Assembly (NCBI RefSeq): GCF_000761485.1
Contig: NZ_JPMX01000127.1
Location: forward strand, 1 to 64,000
From: Modestobacter caceresii
GTDB taxonomy: Bacteria; Actinomycetota; Actinomycetes; Mycobacteriales; Geodermatophilaceae
Direction of reading: 5' to 3'
DNA length: 64,000 nucleotides
The stretch's first letter is position 1. Every line of letters begins with the position of its first letter. Below, in pieces: positions 43,374 through 54,754 of the stretch. Under the pieces are notes generated by a model that had not been told where the DNA came from, did no database searches, and saw only the letters and a program-made list of their open reading frames with translations. The translations under genes and the position numbers were made by a program.

Positions 43374-44134
43374 CCGCGGCCGACCGCCTGCGCGCCGGCG
43401 CACCGCCTGCCTCGGCGCGCCTCCCGCTGCCCCCCGTGCTGATGTACCACTCGATCAGCCCGTCGACCGAGCCCGACCCGTTCCGGCTGCGGGTGCACCC
43501 CGACCACCTGGACCAGCACCTGCGGCTGCTGCGCCGGCTCGGGTTGCGTGGGGTGCCGCTCGCGACCCTGGTCGAGGCGCACGCGGGGGGAGAGTCCGCC
43601 GGGCTGGTGGGCCTCACCTTCGACGACGGCTACCGGGACTTCGTCGAGCACGCCGCGCCGGTCCTCGTGCGCCACGACGTGGCCGGGACCGTCTACGTCG
43701 TCGCCGGTCGGCTGGGCGGCACCAACGACTGGGACACCGGCCCGCAGTTCCCGCTGCTGGATGCCGCCGACGTCCGCACGGTCGCCGCAGCCGGGCACGA
43801 GATCGGCAGCCACACGCTCGGCCACGTCCGGCTCGGCACTGCTGACGCCCGCACGCTCCACGAGGAGACCGTGGGCAGCAAGCGGGTGCTCGAAGACCTG
43901 GTCCAGGCCGAGGTCACCGGGTTCTGCTACCCCTACGGCAGCGCGGGTCCGGCCGCTGCGGAGGCCGTTCGCGCGGCGGGCTACGACCACGCCTGCGTCA
44001 TCGGTGACTACTCCTCCCTGGACAGGTTCACGATCCCGCGCTGCTACATCGGGCCCGGGCACCGCGGCGGGCACCTGCTGGCCAAGCTGGTCCGGCACCA
44101 CGTGCGCACGTGGAACGGCATGCGCAGCTCCTGA
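43370..44134 (+). CDS. Polysaccharide deacetylase (NodB/CE4 family)
   Basis: 254 aa, ATG overlapping the tagD-like stop. NodB motifs: LTFDDGYRDF (catalytic base and metal Asp at 85-86), IGSHTLGHVRL (metal His 148 and 152) and CYPYGSAG. There is no signal peptide, so it may act in the cytoplasm or be exported otherwise. Likely removes N- or O-acetyl groups from the glycan or a precursor. Last gene of the exopolysaccharide locus. Confidence 0.92.
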   Translation: MTAADRLRAGAPPASARLPLPPVLMYHSISPSTEPDPFRLRVHPDHLDQHLRLLRRLGLRGVPLATLVEAHAGGESAGLVGLTFDDGYRDFVEHAAPVLVRHDVAGTVYVVAGRLGGTNDWDTGPQFPLLDAADVRTVAAAGHEIGSHTLGHVRLGTADARTLHEETVGSKRVLEDLVQAEVTGFCYPYGSAGPAAAEAVRAAGYDHACVIGDYSSLDRFTIPRCYIGPGHRGGHLLAKLVRHHVRTWNGMRSS

Positions 44135-44199
44135 GCCCGGGAGAGGCGTCGGTGTCCGGTCGCCCGTCCCGGGACGCGCGGCGCCCCGAGCACGCGGAC

Positions 44200-44205
44200 T
44201 AACCT
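44200..44205 (+). promoter_or_regulatory. Putative -10 box of mfd
   Basis: TAACCT, 66 nt before the chosen mfd start; the intervening leader contains a small CGCACCC/GGGTGCG hairpin and the AGGAG ribosome binding site. Confidence 0.35.
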
Positions 44206-44271
44206 GGGAGCAGGGCCCCCGTGCGCACCCGGCGCGCTGGGTGCGGCCCCCCGGAACCAGGAGTGACCCCC

Positions 44272-47200
44272 GTGAGCTTGCGCGGCGTGCTCGACGTCGT
44301 CCTGTCCGACGCCGGCGTTGCCTCGGTGGTGGGCAGGGCGGGCACGGCCGACCTGGCCGTCACCGCCCCGCCGTCGGTCCAGCCGCTGGTGGCCGCCGCG
44401 CTGGCGGCCCGGGCGCCCGGCGCGGACGTGCCGGTGCTGGTGGTCACCGCGGGGGAGCGGGACGCCGACGCGCTGGCGGCGGTGCTGCGCTGCTTCCTCC
44501 CCGACCGGCGGGTGGAGGTGTTCCCGGCCTGGGAGACGCTGCCGCACGAGCGGCTCAGCCCCCGCGCGGACACCGTCGGCCGCCGGCTGGCCGTGCTGCG
44601 CGACCTGACCCACCCCGGGGAGAACGGCACGGTCGACGTGCTGGTCGCCCCGGTGCGCAGCGTGCTGCAGCCGCTGGCCCCCGGGCTGGGCGACCTGGTG
44701 CCGGTGGAGCTGGCGCCGGGGCAGAGCGCCGAGCTCGAGGCGGTCTCGCAGGCGCTGGCGGAGGCGGCCTACACCCGGGTGGAGCTGGTCGAGAAGCGCG
44801 GGGAGTTCGCCGTCCGCGGCGGCCTGCTCGACGTCTTCCCGCCCACCGAGCCGCACCCGGTCCGGGTCGAGTTCTGGGGCGACGAGGTCGACGAGCTGCG
44901 GTACTTCTCCGCCGCCGACCAGCGTTCGCTGGACGAGCGGCCCGACCGGCTGTGGGCCCCGCCGTGCCGTGAGCTGCTGCTCACCGCCGACGTCCGGGCC
45001 CGCGCCGTCCAGCTGGGGGTCGACCACCCGGAGCTGGCCGAGGTGGCCGGCAAGCTGGCCGAGGGCATCGCCGTGGAGGGCATGGAGTCGCTGATCCCGG
45101 CGCTCATCGGTGGTCACCAGATGCAGCTGCTGACCGACCTGGTGGCCCCGGGCACGCACGTGCTGGTCTGCGACCCCGAGCGGGTGCGCAGCCGGTCCGC
45201 GGACCTGGTGCGCACCGCCGAGGAGTTCCTCGCCGCCTCCTGGCAGACCGCGGCCGAGGCCGGCCAGGCGCCGATCGACCTGGGCGCCTCCTCCTTCCGC
45301 GACCTCGCCGACGTGCAGGACGCCGCCCGGGGCCGGGGCCTGCCCTGGTGGACGACGGGCGCCTTCACGCTCCAGCCCGACGACGACGAGCAGCACGTCA
45401 CCCTGGACGCCACCGGGGTCGAGCGCTTCCACGGCGACCAGGCGCGCGCCTTCGACCAGCTGCGCAGCTGGGGCCGCGACGGCTGGCGGGTCGCGCTGAC
45501 CTTCGCCGGCCCCGGACCGGCGCAGCGCGCGGCCGACCAGCTCACCGAGGCCGACCTGGGCGCCCGGCTGGTGCCCGGCATCGAGACCGCGCCCGCCGTG
45601 GGGCCGACGCTGATCACCCAGGGCAACCTGGAGGCCGGCTTCACCTTCCCGGCCGTGGGCCTGGCGCTGGTCACCGAGGGCGACCTCACCGGCCAGCGCG
45701 GCACCTCGATGAAGGACGCCACCAAGATGCCGGCCCGCCGGCGCAACGCCGTCGACCTGGTGCAGCTGCAGCCGGGCGACCTGGTGGTGCACGAGCAGCA
45801 CGGCGTCGGCCGCTACGTGGAGATGGTCAGCCGCACCGTGCACGGCGGGCAGCGTGACTACCTGATCGTCGAGTACGCGCCGGGCAAGCGGAACCAGCCG
45901 CCGGACCGGCTGTTCGTGCCCACCGACTCCCTGGACCAGCTGACCCGCTACGTCGGCGGCGAGGCGCCCGCGCTGTCCAAGCTCGGCGGCGCGGACTGGC
46001 AGAAGACGAAGAACCAGGCCCGCAAGGCGGTCAAGCAGATCGCCGCGGAGCTCATCCGGCTGTACTCGGCCCGGATGGCGAGCAAGGGCCACGCCTTCGG
46101 GCCGGACACCGTCTGGCAGCGCGAGCTGGAGGACGCCTTCCCGTTCCAGGAGACGCCCGACCAGCTGGCCGCGATCGACGAGGTCAAGGCGGACATGTCC
46201 CAGCCGGTGCCGATGGACCGGATCATCTGCGGCGACGTCGGCTACGGGAAGACCGAGATCGCGGTGCGGGCGGCGTTCAAGGCGGTGCAGGACGGCAAGC
46301 AGGTCGGCATCCTGGTGCCGACGACGCTGCTGGCCAACCAGCACTTCAAGACCTTCTCCGAGCGGTTCGCGCAGTTCCCGGTGACCGTGGCGGTGCTGTC
46401 CCGGTTCCAGTCGAAGACCGAGTCCGACGAGGTGCTGCGCAAGCTGGCCGACGGCGAGATCGACGTCCTGGTCGGCACCCACCGGCTGCTGCAGCCCACC
46501 ACCCGGTTCAAGGACCTGGGGCTGGTCATCGTCGACGAGGAGCAGCGCTTCGGCGTCGAGCACAAGGAGTACCTGAAGAGCGTGCGGACGGCGGTCGACG
46601 TGCTGTCGATGTCGGCCACCCCGATCCCGCGCACCCTGGAGATGAGCCTCACCGGCATCCGCGAGATGTCCACGATCCTCACGCCGCCGGAGGAGCGGCA
46701 CCCGGTGCTGACCTACGTCGGCGCCTGGGAGGACAAGCAGATGGCCGCGGCGATCCGCCGCGAGCTGCTCCGCGACGGCCAGGTCTTCGTGATCCACAAC
46801 CGGGTGCAGTCGATCGACAAGGCGGCGGCGAAGATCCGCAACCTGGTGCCCGAGGCCCGGGTGGCGGTCGGCCACGGCCAGATGAAGGAGCACGAGCTCG
46901 AGCGGATCATGGTCGGCTTCTGGGAGAAGGAGTACGACGTCCTGGTCGCGACCACGATCGTCGAGTCCGGGCTGGACATCCCCAACGCCAACACCCTGAT
47001 CGTCGACCGGGCCGACACCTTCGGCCTGTCCCAGCTGCACCAGATCCGCGGCCGGGTCGGCCGTGGCCGGGAGCGGGCCTACGCCTACTTCACCTACGAC
47101 CCGTCCCGGCCGCTCACCGAGACCTCGGTCGACCGGCTGACCACCATCGCGCACAACACGGACCTCGGGGCCGGCATGGCGGTGGCGATGAAGGACCTGG

Positions 47201-47817
47201 AGATCCGCGGCTCGGGCAACCTGCTCGGCGGGGAGCAGTCCGGGCACATCGCCGGGGTGGGCTTCGACCTCTACGTGCGGCTGGTCGGCGAGGCGGTCAG
47301 CGACTACCGGGCCCAGGCGACCGGGGAGTCCCCGGCCGTGGAGCCGGCCGAGGTCCGGGTCGACCTGCCGGTCGACGCGCACCTGCCGCACGACTACGTG
47401 CCCGGCGAGCGGCTGCGGATGGAGGCCTACCGCAAGGTCGCGAGCGTCCAGGACGACGACCAGGCGCAGGCCGTGCTCGACGAGCTCACCGACCGCTACG
47501 GCGCGGCCCCGGCCCCGGTGCTCAACCTGCTGGCGGTGGCCCGCTTCCGTGCGGCCATGCGCCACCTCGGGGTCACCGAGGTGTCGATGCAGGGGCGCAA
47601 CGTCCGGGTCGGGCCGGTGGAGCTGCGCGAGTCCCAGGTGATGAAGCTGTCCCGCCTGGCCGAGGGGGCCACCTACAAGGAGGCGGTGCGCACCGTGTCG
47701 ATCAAGGTGCCGGTGGGCCCGGACCGGCGGACGCCGCTGCGGGACGTCGCCCTGCTGGAGAAGCTGCACGCGCTGCTGACCTCGGTCCTCGAGCAGCCCG
47801 TCGCCGTCGCCTCCTGA
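44272..47817 (+). CDS. mfd: Transcription-repair coupling factor Mfd
   Basis: 1181 aa from GTG 44272 (AGGAG about 8 nt upstream; GTG 44263 is an alternative). UvrB-homology N-terminal domains (FPAWETLPHERLSP), the CarD-like RNA-polymerase interaction domain (LVVHEQHGVGRYVEM), superfamily 2 translocase motifs (GDVGYGKTE near 654, VDEEQRFG near 754, SATPIPRTLEMS, TTIVESGLDIP, QIRGRVGRGRERAYAY) and the C-terminal TRCF domain. It removes stalled RNA polymerase and recruits UvrA. Start of the conserved mfd-mazG-eno block. Confidence 0.97.
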   Translation: MSLRGVLDVVLSDAGVASVVGRAGTADLAVTAPPSVQPLVAAALAARAPGADVPVLVVTAGERDADALAAVLRCFLPDRRVEVFPAWETLPHERLSPRADTVGRRLAVLRDLTHPGENGTVDVLVAPVRSVLQPLAPGLGDLVPVELAPGQSAELEAVSQALAEAAYTRVELVEKRGEFAVRGGLLDVFPPTEPHPVRVEFWGDEVDELRYFSAADQRSLDERPDRLWAPPCRELLLTADVRARAVQLGVDHPELAEVAGKLAEGIAVEGMESLIPALIGGHQMQLLTDLVAPGTHVLVCDPERVRSRSADLVRTAEEFLAASWQTAAEAGQAPIDLGASSFRDLADVQDAARGRGLPWWTTGAFTLQPDDDEQHVTLDATGVERFHGDQARAFDQLRSWGRDGWRVALTFAGPGPAQRAADQLTEADLGARLVPGIETAPAVGPTLITQGNLEAGFTFPAVGLALVTEGDLTGQRGTSMKDATKMPARRRNAVDLVQLQPGDLVVHEQHGVGRYVEMVSRTVHGGQRDYLIVEYAPGKRNQPPDRLFVPTDSLDQLTRYVGGEAPALSKLGGADWQKTKNQARKAVKQIAAELIRLYSARMASKGHAFGPDTVWQRELEDAFPFQETPDQLAAIDEVKADMSQPVPMDRIICGDVGYGKTEIAVRAAFKAVQDGKQVGILVPTTLLANQHFKTFSERFAQFPVTVAVLSRFQSKTESDEVLRKLADGEIDVLVGTHRLLQPTTRFKDLGLVIVDEEQRFGVEHKEYLKSVRTAVDVLSMSATPIPRTLEMSLTGIREMSTILTPPEERHPVLTYVGAWEDKQMAAAIRRELLRDGQVFVIHNRVQSIDKAAAKIRNLVPEARVAVGHGQMKEHELERIMVGFWEKEYDVLVATTIVESGLDIPNANTLIVDRADTFGLSQLHQIRGRVGRGRERAYAYFTYDPSRPLTETSVDRLTTIAHNTDLGAGMAVAMKDLEIRGSGNLLGGEQSGHIAGVGFDLYVRLVGEAVSDYRAQATGESPAVEPAEVRVDLPVDAHLPHDYVPGERLRMEAYRKVASVQDDDQAQAVLDELTDRYGAAPAPVLNLLAVARFRAAMRHLGVTEVSMQGRNVRVGPVELRESQVMKLSRLAEGATYKEAVRTVSIKVPVGPDRRTPLRDVALLEKLHALLTSVLEQPVAVAS

Positions 47818-47837
47818 CCTCCCCGCGCACCGTCAGC

Positions 47838-47920
47838 GGTGATCAGGTCACCTGATCACCGGCTGTCCCCCCGCACCAGCGTTGGTGCGGGAGGACGGTC
47901 TTCGATCAGGCGACCTGATC
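47838..47920. repeat. TGATCAGG-type palindromic repeat cluster
   Basis: Three adjacent inverted repeats between mfd and the lipoprotein gene: GGTGATCAGG-TCA-CCTGATCACC (47838-47860), CCCGCACCA/TGGTGCGGG (47870-47891) and GATCAGG-CGA-CCTGATC (47904-47920). A related arrangement is at 63848-63914. The central hairpin may terminate mfd. Confidence 0.6.
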
Positions 47921-47977
47921 CACGCTGGACGCGGCGGGGTGCGGCGTGGGTCACACCGGGTGTGGCACGCTCGCGCC

Positions 47978-48970
47978 GTGCCGCGCCGCAGACTCCTCGC
48001 CGTCCTGCTCGTGGGTGCCGCCGGCGTGGGGAGCCTGGCCGGGTGCCGCACCGACCCGGACGTCGCCGCCTACGTCGGTGACGAGCAGGTGACCGTCGCC
48101 GAGCTGGACGAGGCGGTCGACACCCGGCTCGCCGACCCCGACATCGCCGCGTACGCCGCCGGTGACGAGGTGGGCTACACCCGCCAGGTGCTGAGCCTGC
48201 GGGTGGGCGAGGAGCTCCACGACGAGGTGGCCCGGCGCTGGGGTGTCGAGGTGCCCGACGCCGACGTGCGGGTGCGGATCGTCGAGCTGCTCGGTGGCGC
48301 CGACCCGGAGGTGGTCTTCGCCCAGGTGGCCCAGCAGCAGGGCGCCAGTGAGGCCGACGTGGTGGAGAACGTCCGCCAGCAGCTGGTCCGCCAGCGCGCC
48401 GCGGTCGCCGCCGGGCTGGTCGAGCCCTCCGAGGCGGCGCTGCGCGAGCGCTACGAGCAGGTGGCCCCCGGCCTCGCGCAGGTCGAGCTCGGCCTGGTGA
48501 CGGTGCTCGACCAGGCCACCGCCGACGCCGTGCTGGCCCAGCTGACCGCCGACCCGGCCGGCTACCCGGCCGTCGCCGCCCAGTACGCCGGGCCGAACAC
48601 GCTGCCGCAGATCGAGCCCCGGGCACCGGCGGACCTGCCGGCGGTGCTGGCCGAGCCGATCGCGGCCACGCCCCCCGGACAGGGCTTCACCCTGGCGCTG
48701 CCGGAGGCCGGCGGGGTGGTGGTCGGCTTCGTCCGCGACGTCGCCGTCCCGACGTTCGAGCAGCTGCGCCCGCAGCTGGCCGACCAGGCTGCCGCCGAGG
48801 CGGCGGAGGCCGGCGCCGCACTGGTGGCCCGGGTGCGGGACGACCTCGACCTGGTGGTCAACCCCCGCTTCGGCACCCTGGAGGGCGGGCAGGTGGTCGC
48901 CGCGGACGACGGGGTGGTGCGGCTCCTCGAGGACGCCGGCGAGGACGCCGCGGGGCTTGCCGGAGACTGA
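47978..48970 (+). CDS. SurA-like foldase lipoprotein
   Basis: 330 aa from GTG 47978. Lipobox SLAGC after an Arg-rich start and one hydrophobic stretch (cysteine near residue 21), so a lipid-anchored extracytoplasmic protein. A SurA N-terminal-like helical domain follows (VAAYVGDEQVTVAELDEAVDTRL) and a weak PPIase-like region (LAEPIAATPPGQGF). It probably assists folding of secreted proteins. CACGCT six bases before the start is a weak -10. mazG begins 5 bp after the stop. Confidence 0.82.
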   Translation: MPRRRLLAVLLVGAAGVGSLAGCRTDPDVAAYVGDEQVTVAELDEAVDTRLADPDIAAYAAGDEVGYTRQVLSLRVGEELHDEVARRWGVEVPDADVRVRIVELLGGADPEVVFAQVAQQQGASEADVVENVRQQLVRQRAAVAAGLVEPSEAALRERYEQVAPGLAQVELGLVTVLDQATADAVLAQLTADPAGYPAVAAQYAGPNTLPQIEPRAPADLPAVLAEPIAATPPGQGFTLALPEAGGVVVGFVRDVAVPTFEQLRPQLADQAAAEAAEAGAALVARVRDDLDLVVNPRFGTLEGGQVVAADDGVVRLLEDAGEDAAGLAGD

Positions 48971-48974
48971 CCGG

Positions 48975-49898
48975 GTGCCCGTCGCGCTCCTCGTCACCGT
49001 CAGCCCCCGCCTGCCCGGACTGCTCGCCGCCGCCGGCTGGCGGGCGGTCACCGCCGCCCCCGCCGTGCTCGCGCTGCCCGGCGCCGCCGCCACCGCCGCG
49101 GCGCTGCGGACGGAGGGGATCGAGGTGACCGACGTCGCCGACCCGGCCGCGGCCGCCGCGGCGGGCCCCGGCGCCGTCCTGCTGGCCGCCCCCGAGGAGG
49201 CCGCCGGCTGGGAGGGCGTCCCGCGGATCGAGGGTGCGCCGGAGCCGCCCGGCGCGCGGCTGCTGGACGTCGTCGGCGTGATGGACCGGCTGCGCTCGCC
49301 CGGCGGCTGCCCCTGGGACGCCGAGCAGACCCACGCCACGCTCCGCGGCTACCTGCTGGAGGAGGCGCACGAGGCCTACGACGCGATCGTCGACGACGAC
49401 CCCGTGGCGATGCGCGAGGAACTGGGCGACGTGCTGCTCCAGGTCGCCTTCCACGCCCGGGTCGCCGCCGAGGCGGAGCCCGGCCGGCGGTTCGACGTCG
49501 ACGACGTGGCCGGTGACCTGGTCGACAAGCTGGTCCGCCGGCACCCGCACGTGTTCGCCGACGCCGGGCCGCGCGACGTCGCCGCCGTGGAGCGTGGCTG
49601 GGACGAGATCAAGGCGACCGAGAAGCAGCGCCGCTCGCCGACCGAGGGGGTGTCCCGCTCGCAGCCGGCCGGCTCGTGGGGCGCGGCCCTGGCCGGGCGG
49701 GCCGCGCGGGCCGGGCTGCCCACCCCACCGGCCGCCGAGCTGACCGCCGCCGACCCGGCCGAGCTGGGGGAGCAGCTGCTCGGACTGGTCGTCGCCGCCC
49801 GGCAGCGCGGGTGGGACGCCGAGGACGCGCTGCGCACCGCCGTCCGCCGCTACGCCGACGAGCTCGACGTCGCCGCGCACGCCCGCGCCGACGGCTGA
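48975..49898 (+). CDS. mazG: Nucleoside triphosphate pyrophosphohydrolase MazG
   Basis: 307 aa from GTG 48975 (GGAG about 9 nt upstream; TTG 48957 would overlap the previous gene). The N-terminal ~90 residues are the poorly conserved actinobacterial extension, then RLRSPGGCPWDAEQTHATLRGYL and the metal-binding EExxE/ExxD set in LLEEAHEAYDAI and REELGDVLLQV. It hydrolyses aberrant and canonical NTPs to NMPs. Cotranscribed with the lipoprotein gene, in the conserved block before eno. Confidence 0.95.
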   Translation: MPVALLVTVSPRLPGLLAAAGWRAVTAAPAVLALPGAAATAAALRTEGIEVTDVADPAAAAAAGPGAVLLAAPEEAAGWEGVPRIEGAPEPPGARLLDVVGVMDRLRSPGGCPWDAEQTHATLRGYLLEEAHEAYDAIVDDDPVAMREELGDVLLQVAFHARVAAEAEPGRRFDVDDVAGDLVDKLVRRHPHVFADAGPRDVAAVERGWDEIKATEKQRRSPTEGVSRSQPAGSWGAALAGRAARAGLPTPPAAELTAADPAELGEQLLGLVVAARQRGWDAEDALRTAVRRYADELDVAAHARADG

Positions 49899-50015
49899 CG
49901 TGCCCCGTCCGGGTCATCGCCCGACGCCGGTGCCCGTCCCGGCCCCTAGCGTGGACGGCGACCGGCCGAGGAGGTGCCCGGTCGCCCGCCCCGCCGACGA
50001 AGGAGCTCCCGCCGC

Positions 50016-51287
50016 GTGCCGATGACACCCCTGCACCCGTTCGCCGCCGCCGACGTCGTCACCGCGGCGCTGCCCCGGAGCACCTGGCTGCTGCTGCTGG
50101 TGGTCGCCGGTGCCGCGCTGGTGGCCTGGCTGGTCGCCGTCGCCATCGGCGCGCTGGTGCGCCGCTTCGCCGGGCCGTCGCCGGTCGCGGCGGACCTGTC
50201 CCGGCGGGGACGCCGGCCGCTGCGGGTGCTCCTCGTGCTGCTCGCGGTCACGCTCGTGCTGGACGCCGCGCCCGGGGTGGGCGACTGGCGCGACGTCGTC
50301 GTCCGGGTCCTGGGGCTGGTCCTGATCGGGGTGGTGGCCTGGCTCATCGCGGTCGCCGCGTTCGTCGTCGAGGACCTGGCGCTGGCCCGCTACGACGTCG
50401 ACGTCGACGACAACCGGCACGCCCGGCGGGTGCGCACCCAGGTCACGCTGATCCGCCGGCTGACCGTGGCGGTGATCGCGGTGCTGGCGATCGCCGGCAT
50501 GCTGCTGACCTTCCCCGCGGCCCGGGCGGCCGGCACCAGCATCCTGGCCAGCGCCGGGGTGCTGTCGGTGGTGGCCGGGCTCGCCGCCCAGACCTCGCTG
50601 GCCAACGTGTTCGCCGGGATGCAGCTGGCGTTCACCGACGCCATCCGGGTCGACGACGTCGTCGTGGTCGAGGACGAGTGGGGCCGGATCGAGGAGATCA
50701 CGCTGACCTACGTCGTGGTGCACGTCTGGGACGACCGGCGGCTGGTGCTGCCCTCCACCCACTTCACCACGACGCCCTTCCAGAACTGGACCCGCAAGGA
50801 GTCCGCCGTCCTGGGGTCGGTCGAGCTGGACGTGGACTGGACGGTGCCCCTGGAGGAGATGCGCGCCGAGCTCGACCGGCTCGTGGTGGGCAACGAGCTG
50901 TGGGACGAGCGGGTCGTGGTGCTCCAGGTGACCGATGCCGTCGGCGCCGTGGTGCGGGTCCGGGTGCTGGTCAGCGCCAAGGACGGCCCCACCCTGTTCG
51001 ACCTGCGCTGCCACGTGCGCGAGGGCCTGGTGGTGTGGCTGCAGCGCGAGCACCCCACCGCGCTGCCGAAGGTGCGCAACGAGGGCGTCGCCGGCCCGGA
51101 CGTCGCGCCGCCGCGCCGACCGGCCGCGGTCGACGACGGCGTCCGGCCGACCGGTGCGCAGGCCGGCCTGTTCACCGGGAGCGAGCAGGCGCGGGAACGC
51201 TCCCGGGCCTTCACCGGGCCCAGCGAGGCGGAGCTGGCCGAGCGGGCCCGGCTCGACGAGGAGTCCCGGGAGCAGCCACTCGCCTGA
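50016..51287 (+). CDS. MscS-family mechanosensitive ion channel
   Basis: 423 aa from GTG 50016 (AAGGAG 10 nt upstream; ATG 50022 alternative). Four to five helices (about 15-45, 70-88, 98-123, 150-170, 180-205); the pore helix and beta domain carry the MscS pattern SAGVLSVVAGLAAQTSLANVFAGMQLAF, IRVDDVV, WGRIEEITLTYVVV, LPSTHFTT and PFQNWTRK. The C-terminal 70 residues are charged and low-complexity. It releases solutes on hypo-osmotic shock. TAGCGT about 70 nt upstream is a possible -10. Confidence 0.93.
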   Translation: MPMTPLHPFAAADVVTAALPRSTWLLLLVVAGAALVAWLVAVAIGALVRRFAGPSPVAADLSRRGRRPLRVLLVLLAVTLVLDAAPGVGDWRDVVVRVLGLVLIGVVAWLIAVAAFVVEDLALARYDVDVDDNRHARRVRTQVTLIRRLTVAVIAVLAIAGMLLTFPAARAAGTSILASAGVLSVVAGLAAQTSLANVFAGMQLAFTDAIRVDDVVVVEDEWGRIEEITLTYVVVHVWDDRRLVLPSTHFTTTPFQNWTRKESAVLGSVELDVDWTVPLEEMRAELDRLVVGNELWDERVVVLQVTDAVGAVVRVRVLVSAKDGPTLFDLRCHVREGLVVWLQREHPTALPKVRNEGVAGPDVAPPRRPAAVDDGVRPTGAQAGLFTGSEQARERSRAFTGPSEAELAERARLDEESREQPLA

Positions 51288-53633
<2,346 letters not shown>

Positions 53634-53646
53634 GCCCGGGCACCAC

Positions 53647-54210
53647 GTGAGCACCGCCCGCACCCGCCGCGCCCGGCCCGGTGGCACCCGCCGCCGGTCC
53701 TCGTCGCGGCCGGTGCGGGCCGGTGCCCGCGGTGCGGCCGACAACCGGCCGGGTCGCCGCACCACCCGGCGACCGGCGCGCAGCACCACCCCTCGGCGCG
53801 GCCCGCGGTTCACCGGCCGGGCCGTGCTGCTGGGGGCACTGGTGCTGCTGCTGGCGCTGACGCTGGCCGGGCCGCTGCGCCAGTACGTGGCCGGGCGGCA
53901 GGAGCTCGCCGAGCTGGCCGCCGAGCAGCAGGCGCTCGACCAGCGCGCCGCCGACCTGCAGGCCCAGCTGGACCGCCAGGCCGACCCGGCCTACATCGCC
54001 CAGCAGGCCCGGGAGCGGCTCACCATGGTGCTGCCCGGCGACCGGCTGGTCGTCGTCGGGGACGCCGGCGACCCCGGGGACACCGCCCAGGACCCGGCCG
54101 GCAGCACCGCGCGGAACGCGCCCGTGCCCTGGTACGAGGGGCTGCTCGGCTCGGTCGCCGCAGCCGACGGCGACCCCTCGGAGACCGATCCGGGCCCTCC
54201 CGCAGACTAG
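53647..54210 (+). CDS. ftsB: FtsB/DivIC-type septum formation initiator
   Basis: 187 aa from GTG 53647. A ~58-residue Arg/Ala/Pro-rich cytoplasmic N-terminus, one helix (about 60-78), then a coiled coil (RQELAELAAEQQALDQRAADL and on) and the conserved YIAQQARERLTMVLPGD. A bitopic divisome protein linking FtsL/FtsQ to septal peptidoglycan synthesis. Position directly after eno is conserved across actinobacteria (Rv1024 in M. tuberculosis). Confidence 0.92.
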   Translation: MSTARTRRARPGGTRRRSSSRPVRAGARGAADNRPGRRTTRRPARSTTPRRGPRFTGRAVLLGALVLLLALTLAGPLRQYVAGRQELAELAAEQQALDQRAADLQAQLDRQADPAYIAQQARERLTMVLPGDRLVVVGDAGDPGDTAQDPAGSTARNAPVPWYEGLLGSVAAADGDPSETDPGPPAD

Positions 54211-54214
54211 GGAC

Positions 54215-54754
54215 GTGCACAGTCCCGACCCCGCGCCGGTCTCGCCGCCGGTCACCGACGCCGAGCGCGCCGTCATCGCCCGTCAGCTGGGCCGGCCGCC
54301 GCGCGCGCTGGTCGGCGTCGCGCACCGCTGCCCCTGCGGCCAGCCCGACGTCGTGGAGACCGCGCCCCGGCTGGAGGACGGCACCCCGTTCCCCACGCTC
54401 TACTACCTGACCTGCCCGCGGGCGACCGCGGCCGCCAGCCGGCTGGAGTCGGCCGGCCGGATGCGGGACTGGCAGGCGGAGCTGGCCACCGACCCGGAGC
54501 TCGCGGCCGGCTACCGGGCGGCGCACGAGTCCTTCCTGGCCACCCGCGACTCCCGGGACGTGCTGCCCACCCGGGCCAGCGCCGGCGGCATGCCCGACCG
54601 GGTCAAGTGCCTGCACGCCCTGGCCGGCCATGCCCTGGCCGCCGGGCCCGGGGTGAACCCGGTCGGCGACCGTGCGGTCGCGGAGATGGGGGAGTGGTGG
54701 GCGGCCGGACCGTGCGCCCAGCCGTCACCCCAGGACCCCGAGGACGTCCGATGA
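54215..54754 (+). CDS. DUF501 family protein
   Basis: 179 aa from GTG 54215, 4 bp after ftsB. DUF501 features: IARQLGRPPRALVGVAHRCPCGQPDVVET, PFPTLYYLTCPRATAAASRLES and PDRVKCLHALAGHALA, with conserved cysteines in CPCG, TCP and KCLH that suggest metal binding. Biochemical role unknown. Stop overlaps the ppx start by ATGA; the eno-ftsB-DUF501-ppx order is conserved. Confidence 0.92.
   Translation: MHSPDPAPVSPPVTDAERAVIARQLGRPPRALVGVAHRCPCGQPDVVETAPRLEDGTPFPTLYYLTCPRATAAASRLESAGRMRDWQAELATDPELAAGYRAAHESFLATRDSRDVLPTRASAGGMPDRVKCLHALAGHALAAGPGVNPVGDRAVAEMGEWWAAGPCAQPSPQDPEDVR

Noticed and set aside
20892-44134. Exopolysaccharide locus as a recent genomic island with integrase or tRNA attachment site
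   Set aside because: No integrase, transposase, flanking direct repeat or tRNA was found at either border, and base composition looks like the surroundings.
44044-47769. 1241-codon open frame antisense to mfd
   Set aside because: Composition of a shadow frame (His/Gln/Leu/Arg-rich), while mfd on the plus strand has complete helicase motifs.
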